64,000 bases of DNA from Symbiotaphrina buchneri (GCA_001599915.1 BCIG01000029.1:128654-192653); one strand, 5' to 3'; positions 11,462 to 23,038 are shown, counted from the first letter of the stretch. Notes: generated by a model not told the origin, from the sequence alone. Program-made: numbers and translations.

Positions 11462-11995
11462 TCATCTGAGACTCAACCGTAGCGCAATCCTATCCCGCAA
11501 GCCTGCATCATGCTCCTCGGCCAAGGCTGCTTTGATGAACTCGGGACAGTCTTCGCCAATAATTTTCTCGAAACCTGCCTTTTGATAGAGGCGTAGACTC
11601 GGCTCGAAACCTGCGAAAGTGGTCAAAGATACCTCATCCACTGCTCGTCGTTGCAATGAATCCAACGCCTTTTTGAGTAGTGCAGACCCTATCCCACGAC
11701 GGCCGGCTTCTGGAACAACGTCAATCTCTTGAATCCATCCCTTATTTTGAATCACAATAACGCAAACAAAGCCAACAGTCCCGAGAACCGAGTCGTGCGC
11801 CACCCACAGAAGCTCGGCTTGCTGTGCAGCTTCTAAAGTTTCGTACGATAAAGTCGAATTACGCAAGTGTGCTGGCAGGAGGTGAGGCGGAAAAAGAGTA
11901 GCAGCTCTTTGCTCAATGGACTGTAGCTTGCCCATATCTTCTGGGCGTGCAAGCTCGATTCGATATGCCATCGTAGTTGTGTATTGCTTGTCCAT
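11462..11995 (-). CDS. GNAT-family N-acetyltransferase
   Basis: A single exon of 177 residues. The acetyl-CoA binding signature is visible as VVPEAGRRGIGSALLKKAL (residues about 92-111), preceded by the beta-4 strand GWIQEIDV. A later SLRLYQKAGFEKI segment is the usual beta-6/beta-7 part of GNAT proteins that act on small molecules or protein N-termini. No targeting sequence is evident. A second in-frame Met lies eight residues in (MAYRIELARPEDM) and may be the true start, because conservation of the fold begins there. The substrate cannot be told from sequence. Confidence 0.85.
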   Translation of the reverse strand: MDKQYTTTMAYRIELARPEDMGKLQSIEQRAATLFPPHLLPAHLRNSTLSYETLEAAQQAELLWVAHDSVLGTVGFVCVIVIQNKGWIQEIDVVPEAGRRGIGSALLKKALDSLQRRAVDEVSLTTFAGFEPSLRLYQKAGFEKIIGEDCPEFIKAALAEEHDAGLRDRIALRLSLR

Positions 11996-12831
11996 GCTTC
12001 ATTAAGTGTCAACAAATGAAAGCCCCTGTAAGAGTGAATGCCCATTTAGTATGTACGCAGTGTCTCCACCAGTATCTCCATCATACTTTGAACATACTTG
12101 AGCTTTTTGAGGAAAGAAAAACAAAGACAAGGCAACAACTCACCTCAAAAGGTTCATCAATCTCGGAGGCAAAAAGTTCGGGGCCGTGATCGCTTTTAGC
12201 GACCAGGGCACCCTATGAAAATCCCCTTCGGAAAGAGGATTTTACCAGGATTCGAACACAGGGTGTCACATGTGGCAGCGTACGCACGACAAGCTAAGCC
12301 TTCCTTTCCCAAATTCCCAATAGGGTAATTTGGCATCATGGGAAGAACCGTGTTACTCGCTTCGGCCAGCACATGTTCCGTTGGAAAAAAGTGTCTTTTC
12401 GGAATATATATAGCCAAGTGAAGCGCCTAAGTTCCTTTTGCCCTCTGCAGAATCGAGTTAAGCCGTCCAGACTGTGAGGTTGAACCGAGGGCTATACGAG
12501 AGGACTTCCAAAAGGGCTCGCGCAATATTTTAGGCCGATAGAGTGCTAATATGCCGCTGCTGTGAAGGAACTTCCTGGAAGATCCAAATGTATCAGAATA
12601 ATTCGTCTATGCTCCCTTTTAAAATAGACGCAGAGGGAGAAATTGTTCCAATGCGTTGATGAAGTTCAGCACAGGACGAGTCCCATTTCATTGGTGGAAC
12701 ATCGGCTGACTAAGTAAAGTTTTCTTCACGTGATCTTCAACTACTCGCTCCGCAAGACACCTGCGACGCCTGCCACCAACTCACGACTGCCAGCATCACA
12801 GCCCACCGCACGGTGGCCCTTTACGTTCAAG
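11996..12831. other. intergenic between the GNAT gene and LSM2
   Basis: Divergent promoter region. Apart from the tRNA-like segment, nothing is recognised. Confidence 0.5.
12241..12310 (-). other. degenerate tRNA-like segment
   Basis: On the minus strand a B-box-like GTGTTCGAATCC is preceded about 45 nt upstream by an A-box-like GCTTAGCTTGTCGTGCG. A GGAAAGG start could pair with CTTTCC just beyond. The anticodon arm does not fold convincingly, because a CACATGTG palindrome occupies it, and the T-stem pairs weakly. It may be a tRNA pseudogene or the head of a SINE. Confidence 0.25.
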
Positions 12832-13506
12832 ATGCTGTTCTTCAGGTAAATCTCTATCCCATCATCATGGGGCGCGCCGTGCGGTTTGACCCCTAGTCAG
12901 GCAGCTTGCTGATCCCTCCCTCATCGCAGCTTCTTCAAAACTCTCGTCGACCATGAGGTGACAGTGGAGCTCAAGAACGACATCTCCATCCGCGGCATAT
13001 TAAAGAGTGTTGACCCGTTCCTCAATATCCGGCTCGATGAGATACAAGTGGTGGATGAAATCAAATACCCACATCTGGTCAGTCTGCGCCCTCACGGACA
13101 CCCCCGCTTTCGCTGTCGTCTGGGCGGGAGATGAATTGCGCGCTGTGCAGTGCCTCTCGTTCCTCAACCATTGCGCGCACATAGCCTGGCGGATTCCTTG
13201 ATGCTTATCATTGGTGTATCGCGAGTCCGTGAATTATTGGCTGACAGGTGCTTGGGATATAGTCATCAGTGAAAAACGTCTTCATTCGTGGCAGTGTGGT
13301 GCGCTACGTTCACCTACCCAGCTCGGCAGTGGATATCGCGCTACTAGAGGATGCTACAAGGAGGGGTGAGTGTTTCCTTTTTTGCGCACAACCTCCTGCA
13401 GATTTGGCTGAATTGCTCGGGCGTTCTTACAATTGGCAATTGGCGATGGTGGCTGACCCATACATTTCCAGAAGCTGCACAGGCGCAATCTGCGAAGGCA
13501 CGGTAG
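12832..13506 (+). CDS. LSM2: U6 snRNA-associated Sm-like protein LSm2
   Basis: Four exons (12832-12845, 12930-13077, 13263-13365, 13472-13506) give 99 residues, the normal Lsm2 length. The start MLFFSFFKTLVDHEVTVELK and the Sm2 motif FIRGSVVRYVHLP are diagnostic, with an Sm1 motif SVDPFLNIRLDEI between them. Lsm2 is a subunit of the nuclear Lsm2-8 ring that binds the U6 snRNA 3' end in splicing, and of the cytoplasmic Lsm1-7 ring that promotes mRNA decapping. Introns are 84, 185 and 106 nt, dense for so short a gene, and the first exon codes for fewer than five residues. All splice junctions keep the frame. Nothing suggests the gene is broken. Confidence 0.95.
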
Positions 13507-14099
13507 CGTACGAACGGAACAAAATACCTGATACCATATCAAGGGCGGCTTTGCATGGGGCATAAAGGCTGCCATGGGGTAATTGAATGGTCCATGTGTG
13601 TGAGGGCCCTTTGGGATTCACCATCGCACAGCAGAAGCAGGTTCCAGTGAAGGCATATATGGACCGCATCGACACGACGCATCTTCCCGAAGTAAGGAGC
13701 GAAAGGTCAACATACGGGGTTGAGCGCCGGAACTGTTTCTCGATCCACTCCATGGCCGGTCTCCTCATGTAGCTCCTGAGAGGCCTAACATTAGAGACCG
13801 AAGTAACTCAAACTTCCCAAACGCGACATTGTTTGCCTTAACTGGTCAATTATTGCAAGTCCCATCTACTAGACATTGTACTCCGTAATGTCCATAGGTC
13901 CCAACCTTTGCTATTCTCTTTGTGCATCTCGAGCGTCATCACCGCCAAATTCGGCTAGGCGGTCCCGTGACCACGAGATTTGCACTTACGCCTTGACGCG
14001 CGCTCCGAGCGTTCGACGCCTCCTCCGAATTGCCCACTTCCCGTTGCGCAGCCGGTATGCCCTCTATGCCTGCGACACCAGGAACGGTGGGCATATACG
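13507..14099. other. intergenic
   Basis: 593 bases between LSM2 and the tandemly oriented SNM1 gene. No feature is recognised. The frame of SNM1 stays open upstream of its first ATG to about 13980 but has no ATG there. Confidence 0.5.
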
Positions 14100-17002
14100 A
14101 TGTTTCGCAAGCCCCGTGAGACCACGGCCGATGGTTCTCGCCAGACCCCTGTCAAACCATCCACTGGCCGGCCTCCAACACCCCCTCCATCAAGCGGCAA
14201 TACTCGCTCGTATGCTCGACCCACAGCCTCAGTCCCGCCCGTCAAGAACGATACAACACCGTTAGGCCAGAGGAGCACAAGCATGTTGAACGGCACAAGC
14301 AGAAATGGGCGGAGCGTTGCTCCAGCGGGGAGGGCGAAGAGCAAACCGAATCACAGCATCCTCAACTTCTTCAAGAAAGTCGAGGTGCCTGTGCAGGTCG
14401 AAAGCTCAGCAAACGATGTGGATAGCCTATTTTTCGACGATGGTAATGGTCAGCAAGTCTTTAGTGGGGCTCGGTCACCAACCCCTGAGGGGTTGTTCGA
14501 GGATGATGGCATGGACAATTCTAGGTTCAATGAGGTCAACGGCTCTGTGAAACGAAGGAGGACTGGTTCCTTCGCTTCTATACTAGGTGAAGACTCTGGA
14601 TCAAGGGATGCTCCCGAAGATGTCATTGGTGGTGGAGGGTCCGACCAGGGAGTAGCCGCAACGTGGGCTACAACTACAGATCCAGTCCCTACGATAGACG
14701 CCTGTACCCCTCCACCTCCTGATTTCGAGGATCAATCTGTCTCAATGAGGGAATACACATCTGGTAACGCCGGAGCAAAAGGCGCGGACGCTGTTCAGCC
14801 AGATAATTCTAGCGGGCCTACCGCCAAAACGAAGACTAAGAGAGGCCCTTTTATGGACGACTCGGAGAGTGAGGATGAAGTCGAGCATGGCAACGGTACA
14901 AGGTCAGCACACATAGCAGATGGAGATGCGGCACAATCACCAGCTCATTCGGGGCCGAACCCTTCAACTTCAGCAGCGGACAGCAGTGGCGGGATTACAA
15001 GCAAGGGATCTGGGGGCCCTATGCCAACTATACCGACATTGAAGAAAGAAGCAACCAGTTACGACCAAGACGGTTTTTCTGACATAGAGGATTTTGATGA
15101 TGAGTTCATGGATGGGGAGGAATATGCGGCAAGAAGGTGGATGGAAGAACAAGAGCGACTAGAAATGGAAGAGGATGACATCAAAGACGATGGCTATGAC
15201 TTGGCGGAAGTGGGAGAGGACTCCGGGATTACGCCCGCTTGTCCTGTCTGTGATGTCAGTCTTGCGGGCGTATCCGACTCGGTAGATCTCCTCGCGCCAT
15301 CGCAAGATACTTCGCTAATTCACCTTAGGAGGCCTCGGTCCATGTGAATCTTTGTCTTGATGGCAACCCGACGCCATTGCCCACCAAACCGAGACCTACT
15401 GAAGCTGAGGTTTCTAAAAAGCCGATAACCTCAGGTAGCAATCAGTTCAAACGCATCCCTCGTCCACCAAAACCTGGTCAAGAGAACCCATTCACCCTTG
15501 GAGAACCTGTCAAGAGCGGTTCAGCATTCTCAAAGCTCATGTCTTCACATGCCGAAGACGCTGCATGGGCCACGGCGGCTGCTGCGGAGGCTGCTGCGCG
15601 TGGGAAGCCATCCTATCAACGAACTTGCCCGTTTTACAAGATCTTACCCGGCTTCTTCATCTGCGTGGATGCTTTTCGATATGGAGCTGTGAAAGGTTGC
15701 CAAGCTTACTTTCTCAGCCACTTTCATAGTGACCACTATGTTGGGTTGACGTCGAATTGGTGTCATGGTCCTATATACTGTAGCAAAGTAACTGGCAATC
15801 TGGTACGACAGCAGCTTCGCGTTGATCCAAAATGGGTCGTCGACCTAGAGTTTGAGAAAACGGCAGAGGTCCCAAATACGAACGGGGTCAACGTCACCAT
15901 GATACCGGCAAATCATTGTCCAGGTAGTTCTTTATTCTTGTTCACCAAGGTGGTCGGTGCTGGGAAGAACCCAAAGGTGCACCGAGTGCTACATTGCGGA
16001 GACTTTCGAGCTTGTCCCGAGCACTTACAACATCCACTGCTATGTCCGGATGTGAGAGACCCAACTACAGGCAAGAAAACCCAACAAAAGATAGATGTTT
16101 GCTATTTGGACACGACATATCTGAACCCGAAGTACGCTTTTCCAAGTCAACAAGATGTCATCACTGCCTGTGGAGACATGTGCCTCAGCTTGAGCAAAGA
16201 TATTGTCGACTCATCAGATGCATTCGAAAGCATGAAGAGAGAAAGGGCTGGAGCCGGGATGGTCAAGTTCATTCGACAAGGCTCAACATCCTCACTCACT
16301 GAGGCTTCTGCAATCTCCGCGTCCATCAATGTGGATCCTACCGCCAAGGATACTACAAGCCCAGATGAGCCTTCAACAACCAAGCCTCGTGGACGTCTCC
16401 TTGTCGTCATCGGCACCTACAGCATTGGAAAGGAGCGTGTCTGTCTGGGGATAGCCCAAGCTCTGAACAGCAAGATCTACGCTCCTGCAGGCAAAATGCG
16501 CATATGCGCCTGTCTCGAAGACAGCGACCTGAGCTCCCGGCTAACCTCCGACCCGCACGCCGCTCAAGTGCACATGACGCCCCTCTTCGAGATCCGGGCC
16601 GACACTTTAGCCGACTACCTCGCCTCGCTCTCGCCGCACTTCTCGCGCGTGGTCGGCTTCCGGCCAACAGGATGGAACTACCGGCCCCCCGGGTCACGGA
16701 GCGTCGACGCACCCGCAGTATCCACAGTACTACACTCCCCCTCCTGGAAAAGCACGTTCACGATGCGCGACCTGGTGCCGCAGCGAGGCAGCACGCGGCA
16801 AGCACAGTGCTTCGGCGTGCCGTACAGCGAGCATAGCAGCTTCCGGGAGCTGAGCATGTTCTGCTGCGGGCTGCGGATTGAGAAGGTCATTCCCACGGTG
16901 AATGTGGGGAGTGCTAAGAGCCGCGAGCGCATGAAGATGTGGGTCGAGCGCTGGATGGCGGAGAGAAGGAAGAATGGCCTGTTTGATGTTGCGAGGTGGT
17001 AG
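14100..17002 (+). CDS. PSO2: DNA interstrand cross-link repair nuclease, Snm1/Pso2 type
   Basis: Two exons (14100-15281, 15329-17002) code for 951 residues. Residues 1-370 are mostly disordered but carry a PIP-box-like N84-HS-I-LN-FF91, a plausible PCNA contact. A UBZ4-type zinc finger follows: C381-x2-C384-x14-H399-x3-C403, with the single 47-nt intron falling inside it. The C-terminal half is a metallo-beta-lactamase/beta-CASP nuclease with HFHSDHYVGL (around residue 525) and NHCPGSS, FRACPEH and LDTTYL motifs. Such enzymes are 5' exonucleases that digest past interstrand cross-links in the nucleus. The beta-CASP part contains a Ser/Thr-rich insertion of about 60 residues before the TYSIGKERV motif, common in fungal members. 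The ATG at 14100 is the first in frame. Confidence 0.93.
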
Positions 17003-17791
17003 GAGCTATGTAGCAGCTTCTGTCGTTGTTCGTTTCTTTACTAGGGTATTTTCTGGGAGCGACTTGCATTTGATGGATGGACATCAGCCGCTTAGAGCGG
17101 GTGCACAGCCGGCGCGGCTTCAGCATTATCATTGTTAGGACTAAGATATCTAGCATCATCCGAGGCGTTTACTTTTATTGACAATACCAAACAATACAAA
17201 ACAACTTCATGAGCAAAACATACCATACCTATGCACTTCACACAAGATACTATTACCATTACGTATTCATGCATAGGCATAGATCTGGTAGAATCATATT
17301 TTGGTCGACGGGATGGGGTATATTACATGATTGCTATATAACCAAGCTGTCCAAACAAGATGAAGCATGCGTGCGTGCTTGACGTAAGGGAGCGAATGTG
17401 GTCTGACCAAGCTGATGACCAATGAATGACTGCGTGCTTATGCCAATGTGGCATCAAGAAACGAGCGGAGGTGGTGTCTGCAGTAGAGACCAAAACGGAA
17501 GAAAGTGACGAAAGGAGAGGAGAACAGAAAGTAGAAAGGCAAAATTCATGGTATCCATACCTCGACCGCATCTCAAAGTGCAATTCCTTATCCCGCACCC
17601 GTATCCATAACGCTCGCCTCAACATCCCTTGAAAACCTCCAAGAATCCCAAATCCAAAAAAAACTGCAATGACAATTTTGCAAAACACCACATCACATGC
17701 ACCCTCTCCTCTCTCCCTCCTCCCTCCTTTTCCTTCCTCCATCCCTCTCCTCCCCTACCCCTCCCCCCTTATCCCCACTCAACACAACCCT
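17003..17791. other. intergenic between convergent genes
   Basis: Joint 3' flank of SNM1 and the methyltransferase-domain gene. The right third is strongly pyrimidine-rich on the plus strand (about 17690-17830). No gene is recognised. Confidence 0.5.
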
Positions 17792-20700
17792 CTATCCCTC
17801 CCCCACCCCCCTCCGACACCACCCCCTCAAGCCCCTCCAGCCCGCAGGCATCTCCTCTCCACTCCTTCTCCCTTCCTCCAAAACCCTCGCCAACTCCTTC
17901 AGCACACCTGCCATCAATATCTCCTGCCGATCCGCCTTCCCTTTCCCTTCTTCGTCTCTATCCTTCATTTCCTCCTCCGACGGAGGGAACGGAGTAGGAG
18001 GGGCGGGGTGCACCTGCTGCTGTTGGCCCTCGAGCGCCAGCTTCAGCATCCACCGACTCCAGGCCCAGGTTCCCGCGAGGGCCGTGAGCGCAGAGAGGTC
18101 TGGCGTCACGGTGCCGTGCGGGTCGGGTGCGGGCTGCTCGGTGGTGATGGTGAGGGTCGATGCGGGAGAGGGAGAGCGTGCTTTGGCTGCTGCGTTGCCT
18201 GCGGCGGAGGAGGATGAAGTCCCCGAAGACGTGGGGAAGAGCGAGTACCCCGCCGCGACGGTGGGCGCCGGATGCGAATTAGCTGTGAGGGTCGATGAAG
18301 AGGACATGGCTGTCTCCGGTCGCATGACCATCTCGCCGTCATCGCCGTGTGTGACGACCACTGTGCGTTCGGCTTCTTTCATAGGCATTCCCGCAGTGCC
18401 GGGGTGCATGCCATGGTTCGCGTATACGTCGGCCCCGCCCATGGGCAGCACGTGCCATCCTCTTTTGATGTCCTCGAAGCCGGCGCTTCTCAGTCTGCTG
18501 AGGAAGCCTCGGGTAGCATGCGGGTCATAGCCTTTGCTCTTGAGCTTGAACGCTGTCTCGACGCTGTATGCCGCCGCGAGTGGACCTGCATTGACGATGT
18601 CCGCGTCCATGATGGAGAATTCGAGATGGCCGCCAGGACGAAGGACTCGGTAGAGCTCCTGGAGAGTAGTGGTGTATTCATCTTGTGTCTGTTCGGTAGA
18701 GACGTCCGCGGCAAGCGATGACGATTGCTGCGGGACCTTCCACGTGCGCAGGACCTCATGTAAGCTTCGGGCGGAGATGACATCGAAGTATCCATCTCCG
18801 AACGGCAGACGCCAGATGCTATCGACCTTGACCTGGCGATGGTTTGGCGGGCCCGACAGTTCCACCCTGTCGGGTACGCCGTTCTTGGACTTGCACACAG
18901 CGCTCCACACCTTTGCACCCGGAAACTGTCGAGCTACTGCCCAACCCCACAGGAGATCCTGGGCTCCAATATCAAGAACACGTGCCCGACGATGCATCCT
19001 CGGTCCTCCAGACTGAGAAGTCGCCATGGACAACCGTGCAAGCCTCGGCGCGGCAGGGCTGTAAAGGAGTTTCCCACCGTTCAGCATACGAGTCGCGGCA
19101 AGAGCCCATGTCGCGGGTTGGATCTGCTGCAGGGCGCTTCTTTCACGCTCGACACGAGTGATGAGTGCCTGTGCCTCGGTCTGGTCGGCGGCCGGAGTCA
19201 CACCGGCAGCAAAAGAGATAGGCCGGGAGGAGGTAGGGGTGCGCGGAGTGTGAAGCATGTAACCTCCCGTCAGTTGGCGGTGGTAGACTGACGGAAGGCA
19301 AATAAGCATGCCATGGAGTGCTGTGAAACGAGTCTGTGCATGGGTAAAGGCGTCCGAACGATGAGCTATAGACATGATGTGTTGGAACGCTTGGTAGAAG
19401 ATAGGTGTAGCGGGAGCCGATGGAAGCGGTGAAGTCGGTGCCGGCATTGGTGGGACAGGATCGACGTCGAGGAAACGGACCGTCTTCTTTGATGGCGAGC
19501 TGTTCGTGCTGATCTGCGGACTTTCGACTACCGGTGTGACCGGATTGATATGATTAGATGGATCATTGAGAGGATTGGTCTCCCGGAGAGCTGCCAAGTA
19601 TGCAGTTTGTGCGGCAAGCCACACACTTGTCCTATCCAGGTTGCTGATGGATGTCTTCTGCAACTGTTGCATGTAATTCTCGTCGTACTCATAGACAATC
19701 TGCTGTGGTCCATTTCGCTGAAGCTCATCCACCTCTAAAGAAGATTCCGTCGGTGGTGAGGCGACGATCTGTCGGGCAGTTGGTGGTCCGCTTGGTATCT
19801 CGTCCTCAATCTCGACGATTCGGTTCACTGTTCTCTCAGGAGGTGCATTCCATGGAGCTTTGTAAAAGTGTTCCGCCGTTGCTGAAGAAGGCGGCAACGC
19901 GGACATCGGACCCCACGTGTGACGAGCCGAGAACCCCAATGAAGAGAAAAATGCGCTCGGAGAAGGAATGTCCAGCTGAGCAAGGCTCTCCAAGGACTTC
20001 TGTGTTCTGGGTGTAGCAACACACATGCTGTTTGGGCGAATGAATGGAGCTGGAACCTCCACCATCTCTTGATTGACACTCTCATTCATGGCCAACTCCA
20101 GGGTTTGTTCCTCTTCGACCGTATGCTCCTCCCCGACTATGCATTGTAGCGTGGCTAGAGCATCGGGATGTAATTGTACCTGACCATCCCATTCCTCTCC
20201 TTCCTCGGCAGACTTGAGCAGCGGGGTGGGTGGAGCACTGCTATTGGCCATCTGGTCAGAAGAAAGACTGCCATCCAAGGACGGAGTGGCGCTTGACGTA
20301 GGAGCGTCGTTCGCAAGCAGCGAGAGTATTGCAGGAGAAATTGGGATCTTCGGTGGAGGTGTCGGCGGAACCGGAGACCTCTTCGCCATAGCTTTGAAGG
20401 TAGGCACCTGAGGCCACGCTGCCGGTGATGGGATGACCAAGGATGGATAGCGGTTACGCTTTGGACTGTAGTTCGAGGACAGCTGGCTCGTATAGCTGTC
20501 CCTCCTACTTTCGTCCCCAGAGTCTTCAGACCGTACGCTCGGACTTCGAGCTAGAGGCACCATTATCCCTCTCCTTGACTCCCACTCATCATCTGAAACA
20601 TCATATAGTTCATCAAAGCTGGAGTCCGACCCTTTTGCACTCGAGTTGACAGATTCTTCGGACGTCGCAGATGCTGGCGAGGGTATTTCCGGCGAAGCCG

Positions 20701-20887
20701 CCTTAAACATCGGACCTCGTGGTGTCGGAAAGTCGTCTGACATTGGAGACGTCACTGACAATGAAGGCTTCGGCATTTCTGATGCCATGCCTGCCTTCTT
20801 GTCGGATATTAGTGTATTAGACGGATTCGTCGGGGCCAGCCCAGGTTTTGGTACGTATGCGACTGCAGGTAGGATCAAAGGCTCCAT
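17792..20887 (-). CDS. large fungal protein with class I SAM-dependent methyltransferase domain
   Basis: A single uninterrupted reading frame of 1031 residues from the first ATG (MEPLILPAVAYVPKP). Roughly the first 600 residues are low-complexity, rich in Ser and Pro with acidic patches, and probably disordered. The methyltransferase core starts near residue 637 with VLDIGAQD, a motif I variant, then FGDGYFDVISARSLHEV (motif IV region) and LYRVLRPGGHLEFS (motif V/VI region). A second long Ser/Thr/Ala-rich stretch and a charged helical tail close the protein. This architecture resembles uncharacterised ascomycete proteins with a Methyltransf_11 domain. The substrate is unknown. It does not look like LaeA, which is short. 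The absence of introns over 3 kb stands out in this window. Confidence 0.85.
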   Translation of the reverse strand: MEPLILPAVAYVPKPGLAPTNPSNTLISDKKAGMASEMPKPSLSVTSPMSDDFPTPRGPMFKAASPEIPSPASATSEESVNSSAKGSDSSFDELYDVSDDEWESRRGIMVPLARSPSVRSEDSGDESRRDSYTSQLSSNYSPKRNRYPSLVIPSPAAWPQVPTFKAMAKRSPVPPTPPPKIPISPAILSLLANDAPTSSATPSLDGSLSSDQMANSSAPPTPLLKSAEEGEEWDGQVQLHPDALATLQCIVGEEHTVEEEQTLELAMNESVNQEMVEVPAPFIRPNSMCVATPRTQKSLESLAQLDIPSPSAFFSSLGFSARHTWGPMSALPPSSATAEHFYKAPWNAPPERTVNRIVEIEDEIPSGPPTARQIVASPPTESSLEVDELQRNGPQQIVYEYDENYMQQLQKTSISNLDRTSVWLAAQTAYLAALRETNPLNDPSNHINPVTPVVESPQISTNSSPSKKTVRFLDVDPVPPMPAPTSPLPSAPATPIFYQAFQHIMSIAHRSDAFTHAQTRFTALHGMLICLPSVYHRQLTGGYMLHTPRTPTSSRPISFAAGVTPAADQTEAQALITRVERERSALQQIQPATWALAATRMLNGGKLLYSPAAPRLARLSMATSQSGGPRMHRRARVLDIGAQDLLWGWAVARQFPGAKVWSAVCKSKNGVPDRVELSGPPNHRQVKVDSIWRLPFGDGYFDVISARSLHEVLRTWKVPQQSSSLAADVSTEQTQDEYTTTLQELYRVLRPGGHLEFSIMDADIVNAGPLAAAYSVETAFKLKSKGYDPHATRGFLSRLRSAGFEDIKRGWHVLPMGGADVYANHGMHPGTAGMPMKEAERTVVVTHGDDGEMVMRPETAMSSSSTLTANSHPAPTVAAGYSLFPTSSGTSSSSAAGNAAAKARSPSPASTLTITTEQPAPDPHGTVTPDLSALTALAGTWAWSRWMLKLALEGQQQQVHPAPPTPFPPSEEEMKDRDEEGKGKADRQEILMAGVLKELARVLEEGRRSGEEMPAGWRGLRGWCRRGVGEG

Positions 20888-22032
20888 GAGGTTGCGGATG
20901 CTGAACAAATTCCGGAAATGACCCTTGTGGTTGAACGCGAAATCCCTCTATAATTAATATAGTCTAGTATTCTCTGACCGGCAGAGATCGATGAAAAGAT
21001 GTATACTTCGCACAGCGAAGACTTGAACGAACGAAGAGCGAGGGTATAAAGGGAACAGCAACGAAACAGAAGCCTATACAGGCAGCAAGAAGACGAGCAA
21101 CAATCGACGAAAGATCCTCAACGTCCTCCACAGTAGCCGGTAGCTAAGGCCGGTATATGAACCGTCGCCAACCGCCCCGGCCGGCGGCAAGGCTGGATGC
21201 CAATCTCACAATAGCAACGGGTGGCACAATAAGCTCGTGAGAAGGCTATGCAGGCGGCTAATCTCCGGGGCCGTATGGGTCGGGCCAGTGGCATGGCGTT
21301 ATTGGGCTGGCCAGACTTGGAAATGCTGCACATGGGTGTTATGGTTCACGCAGGTACGCTGTCGTTGCCCTTCTCCTCTGAGACCCGGTTTTGTGGTCAT
21401 CCAGTCATAGACTCCAATGAGCCGCTCCAAAGGAGGCCTTTCCGGCACGGCTAAGAGATGAGGTTAGGGAGTTGGGTAGCACACAATTGTGATTGGATGA
21501 GCGCGAGAGTGGTGCGCGGCGAATCAGCGTGGAAGCGCTGCGGTGAGGGTCCAGCGCGTAACAAGCATGAGCCAATGGGACAAGCAGAGCGAGGTGACAA
21601 AACACCAATGAAACTGCAGCAAAACAACGCCGACTCCTTTATGTGTGACAGTCATACATGCTGTGAACAAGGGTTATTTCTGAGTCATTATTGGAAAAGA
21701 ACAAAGGCGAATGCAGCAAGCTGTACGGAGGATGAGTTGGAGTTCATCGAGACGCGGAGGTACCTTAGACTCCGTAAGGTGGGAATCTCGAAGGGGTTAG
21801 GCGCTCCTAGCTCACCACCTGCCCCGCCAAACTCCGGGAAGCTTCGAGGCCGCCCTACGTCAAGCATCACCCAACAACAACGCACTCACTTTTTCAACCA
21901 CCAATTCTTTCAGTTCATCTGAAACTTCTCCAAACAAATCGGACCCATACTCGTACGACTATCCACCTACTCATTGACCACATATCCTCTCCGCGTCTTC
22001 GTCCCAGAGTCTCCAAGACAAGAACCCCCGCC
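20888..22032. other. divergent promoter region
   Basis: 1.1 kb between the methyltransferase gene and the epimerase. A TATAAA word lies at 21045-21050 and ATTGG (CCAAT complement) near 21494, without clear assignment. No gene is recognised. Confidence 0.45.
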
Positions 22033-22865
22033 ATGTCACCCCCAGCCATCATCGCACCCTCGATCCTCTCCGCCGACTTTGCGGCACTGGGCAAAGCATG
22101 TTCCGACACGATGGACCAAGGCGCCGACTGGCTGCACGTCGATATGTAACCCACCCCCTTCCCCTCGCACCTCCCAAGCACCCCCGCGCTCACTAACCCC
22201 TCCCTAGAATGGACGGGCACTTCGTCCCCAACATGACCTTCGGCGCACCGGTCGTGACCAAGATCCGCTCACACGTTTCGCGGCCCACACAACGACTAGG
22301 GCGGGGTACATTCGACTGCCACATGATGATCGCGGAGCCGTCGCGATGGGTGAAGGACTTCAAAGACGCCGGCGCGGACCTCTACTGCTTCCACTACGAG
22401 GCAGCAGTGAACAGCACTGCAGCCACAGACCCAGCAACCAAGGAGGCCGACATTGGTTATAAGAAGACGTCCCCCCGCGAGCTGATCCGCTATATCCACA
22501 GTCTGGGCCTGCAGGCGGGCATTGCGATCAAGCCTGAGACGAGCGTGGATGTGCTGTGGGACATCGTCGAGGCGCCGGAGAAGGAGGAGAGGCCGGATAT
22601 GGTCCTGGTCATGACGGTCCATCCGGGCTTTGGGGGCCAGAAGTTCATGGCGAGTGAGTTGCCGAAGGTCAAGAAGTTGAGGGAGAAATACCCGGAGCTG
22701 AATATTGAGGTGGATGGGGGCCTGGGCGTGGGAACGATTGATCAGGCGGCGGAGGCGGGTGCGAATGTCATTGTGGCGGGCAGTGCGGTGTTTGGTGCAA
22801 AGGATCCGAGTGAAGTGATTAAGGCTTTGAGGGATTCGGTGGAGAAGAGGAGGGGGAAGTTATGA
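22033..22865 (+). CDS. RPE1: ribulose-phosphate 3-epimerase
   Basis: Two exons (22033-22145, 22208-22865) give 256 residues. The enzyme interconverts ribulose 5-phosphate and xylulose 5-phosphate in the cytosolic pentose phosphate pathway. All signatures of the TIM-barrel family are present: [10 protein letters not shown] at the N-terminus, [17 protein letters not shown] (metal and catalytic Asp; the 62-nt intron falls inside this motif), [15 protein letters not shown] and EVDGGLG followed by AGSAVFG at the phosphate site. An insert of about 20 residues around [19 protein letters not shown] is typical of fungal forms and explains the length above bacterial enzymes. The gene looks intact. Confidence 0.96.
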
Positions 22866-23038
22866 TCTGGAAATTTGAGCATGGCATAGATAGCGATCCT
22901 TCAGAGATATAACCGGAATATCAACAGTGTGCAGTATGTCCTCATGCATATATATTAAGCGCATATCAACTAGTGTGCACATATCTTGTCCCCCGAGGAC
23001 CTTGACCACTCGGTCAGCGCATCTACTGGAAACGCGGA

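Noticed and set aside
17792-20908. Starting the methyltransferase-domain protein seven codons earlier
   Set aside because: The upstream codon is TTG; the first ATG at 20887 gives a sensible start. The same reasoning moved the starts of SNM1, PEX6, the lipase, SSU1, bZIP, the NPP gene and the F-box-like gene at 31125 to true ATG codons.
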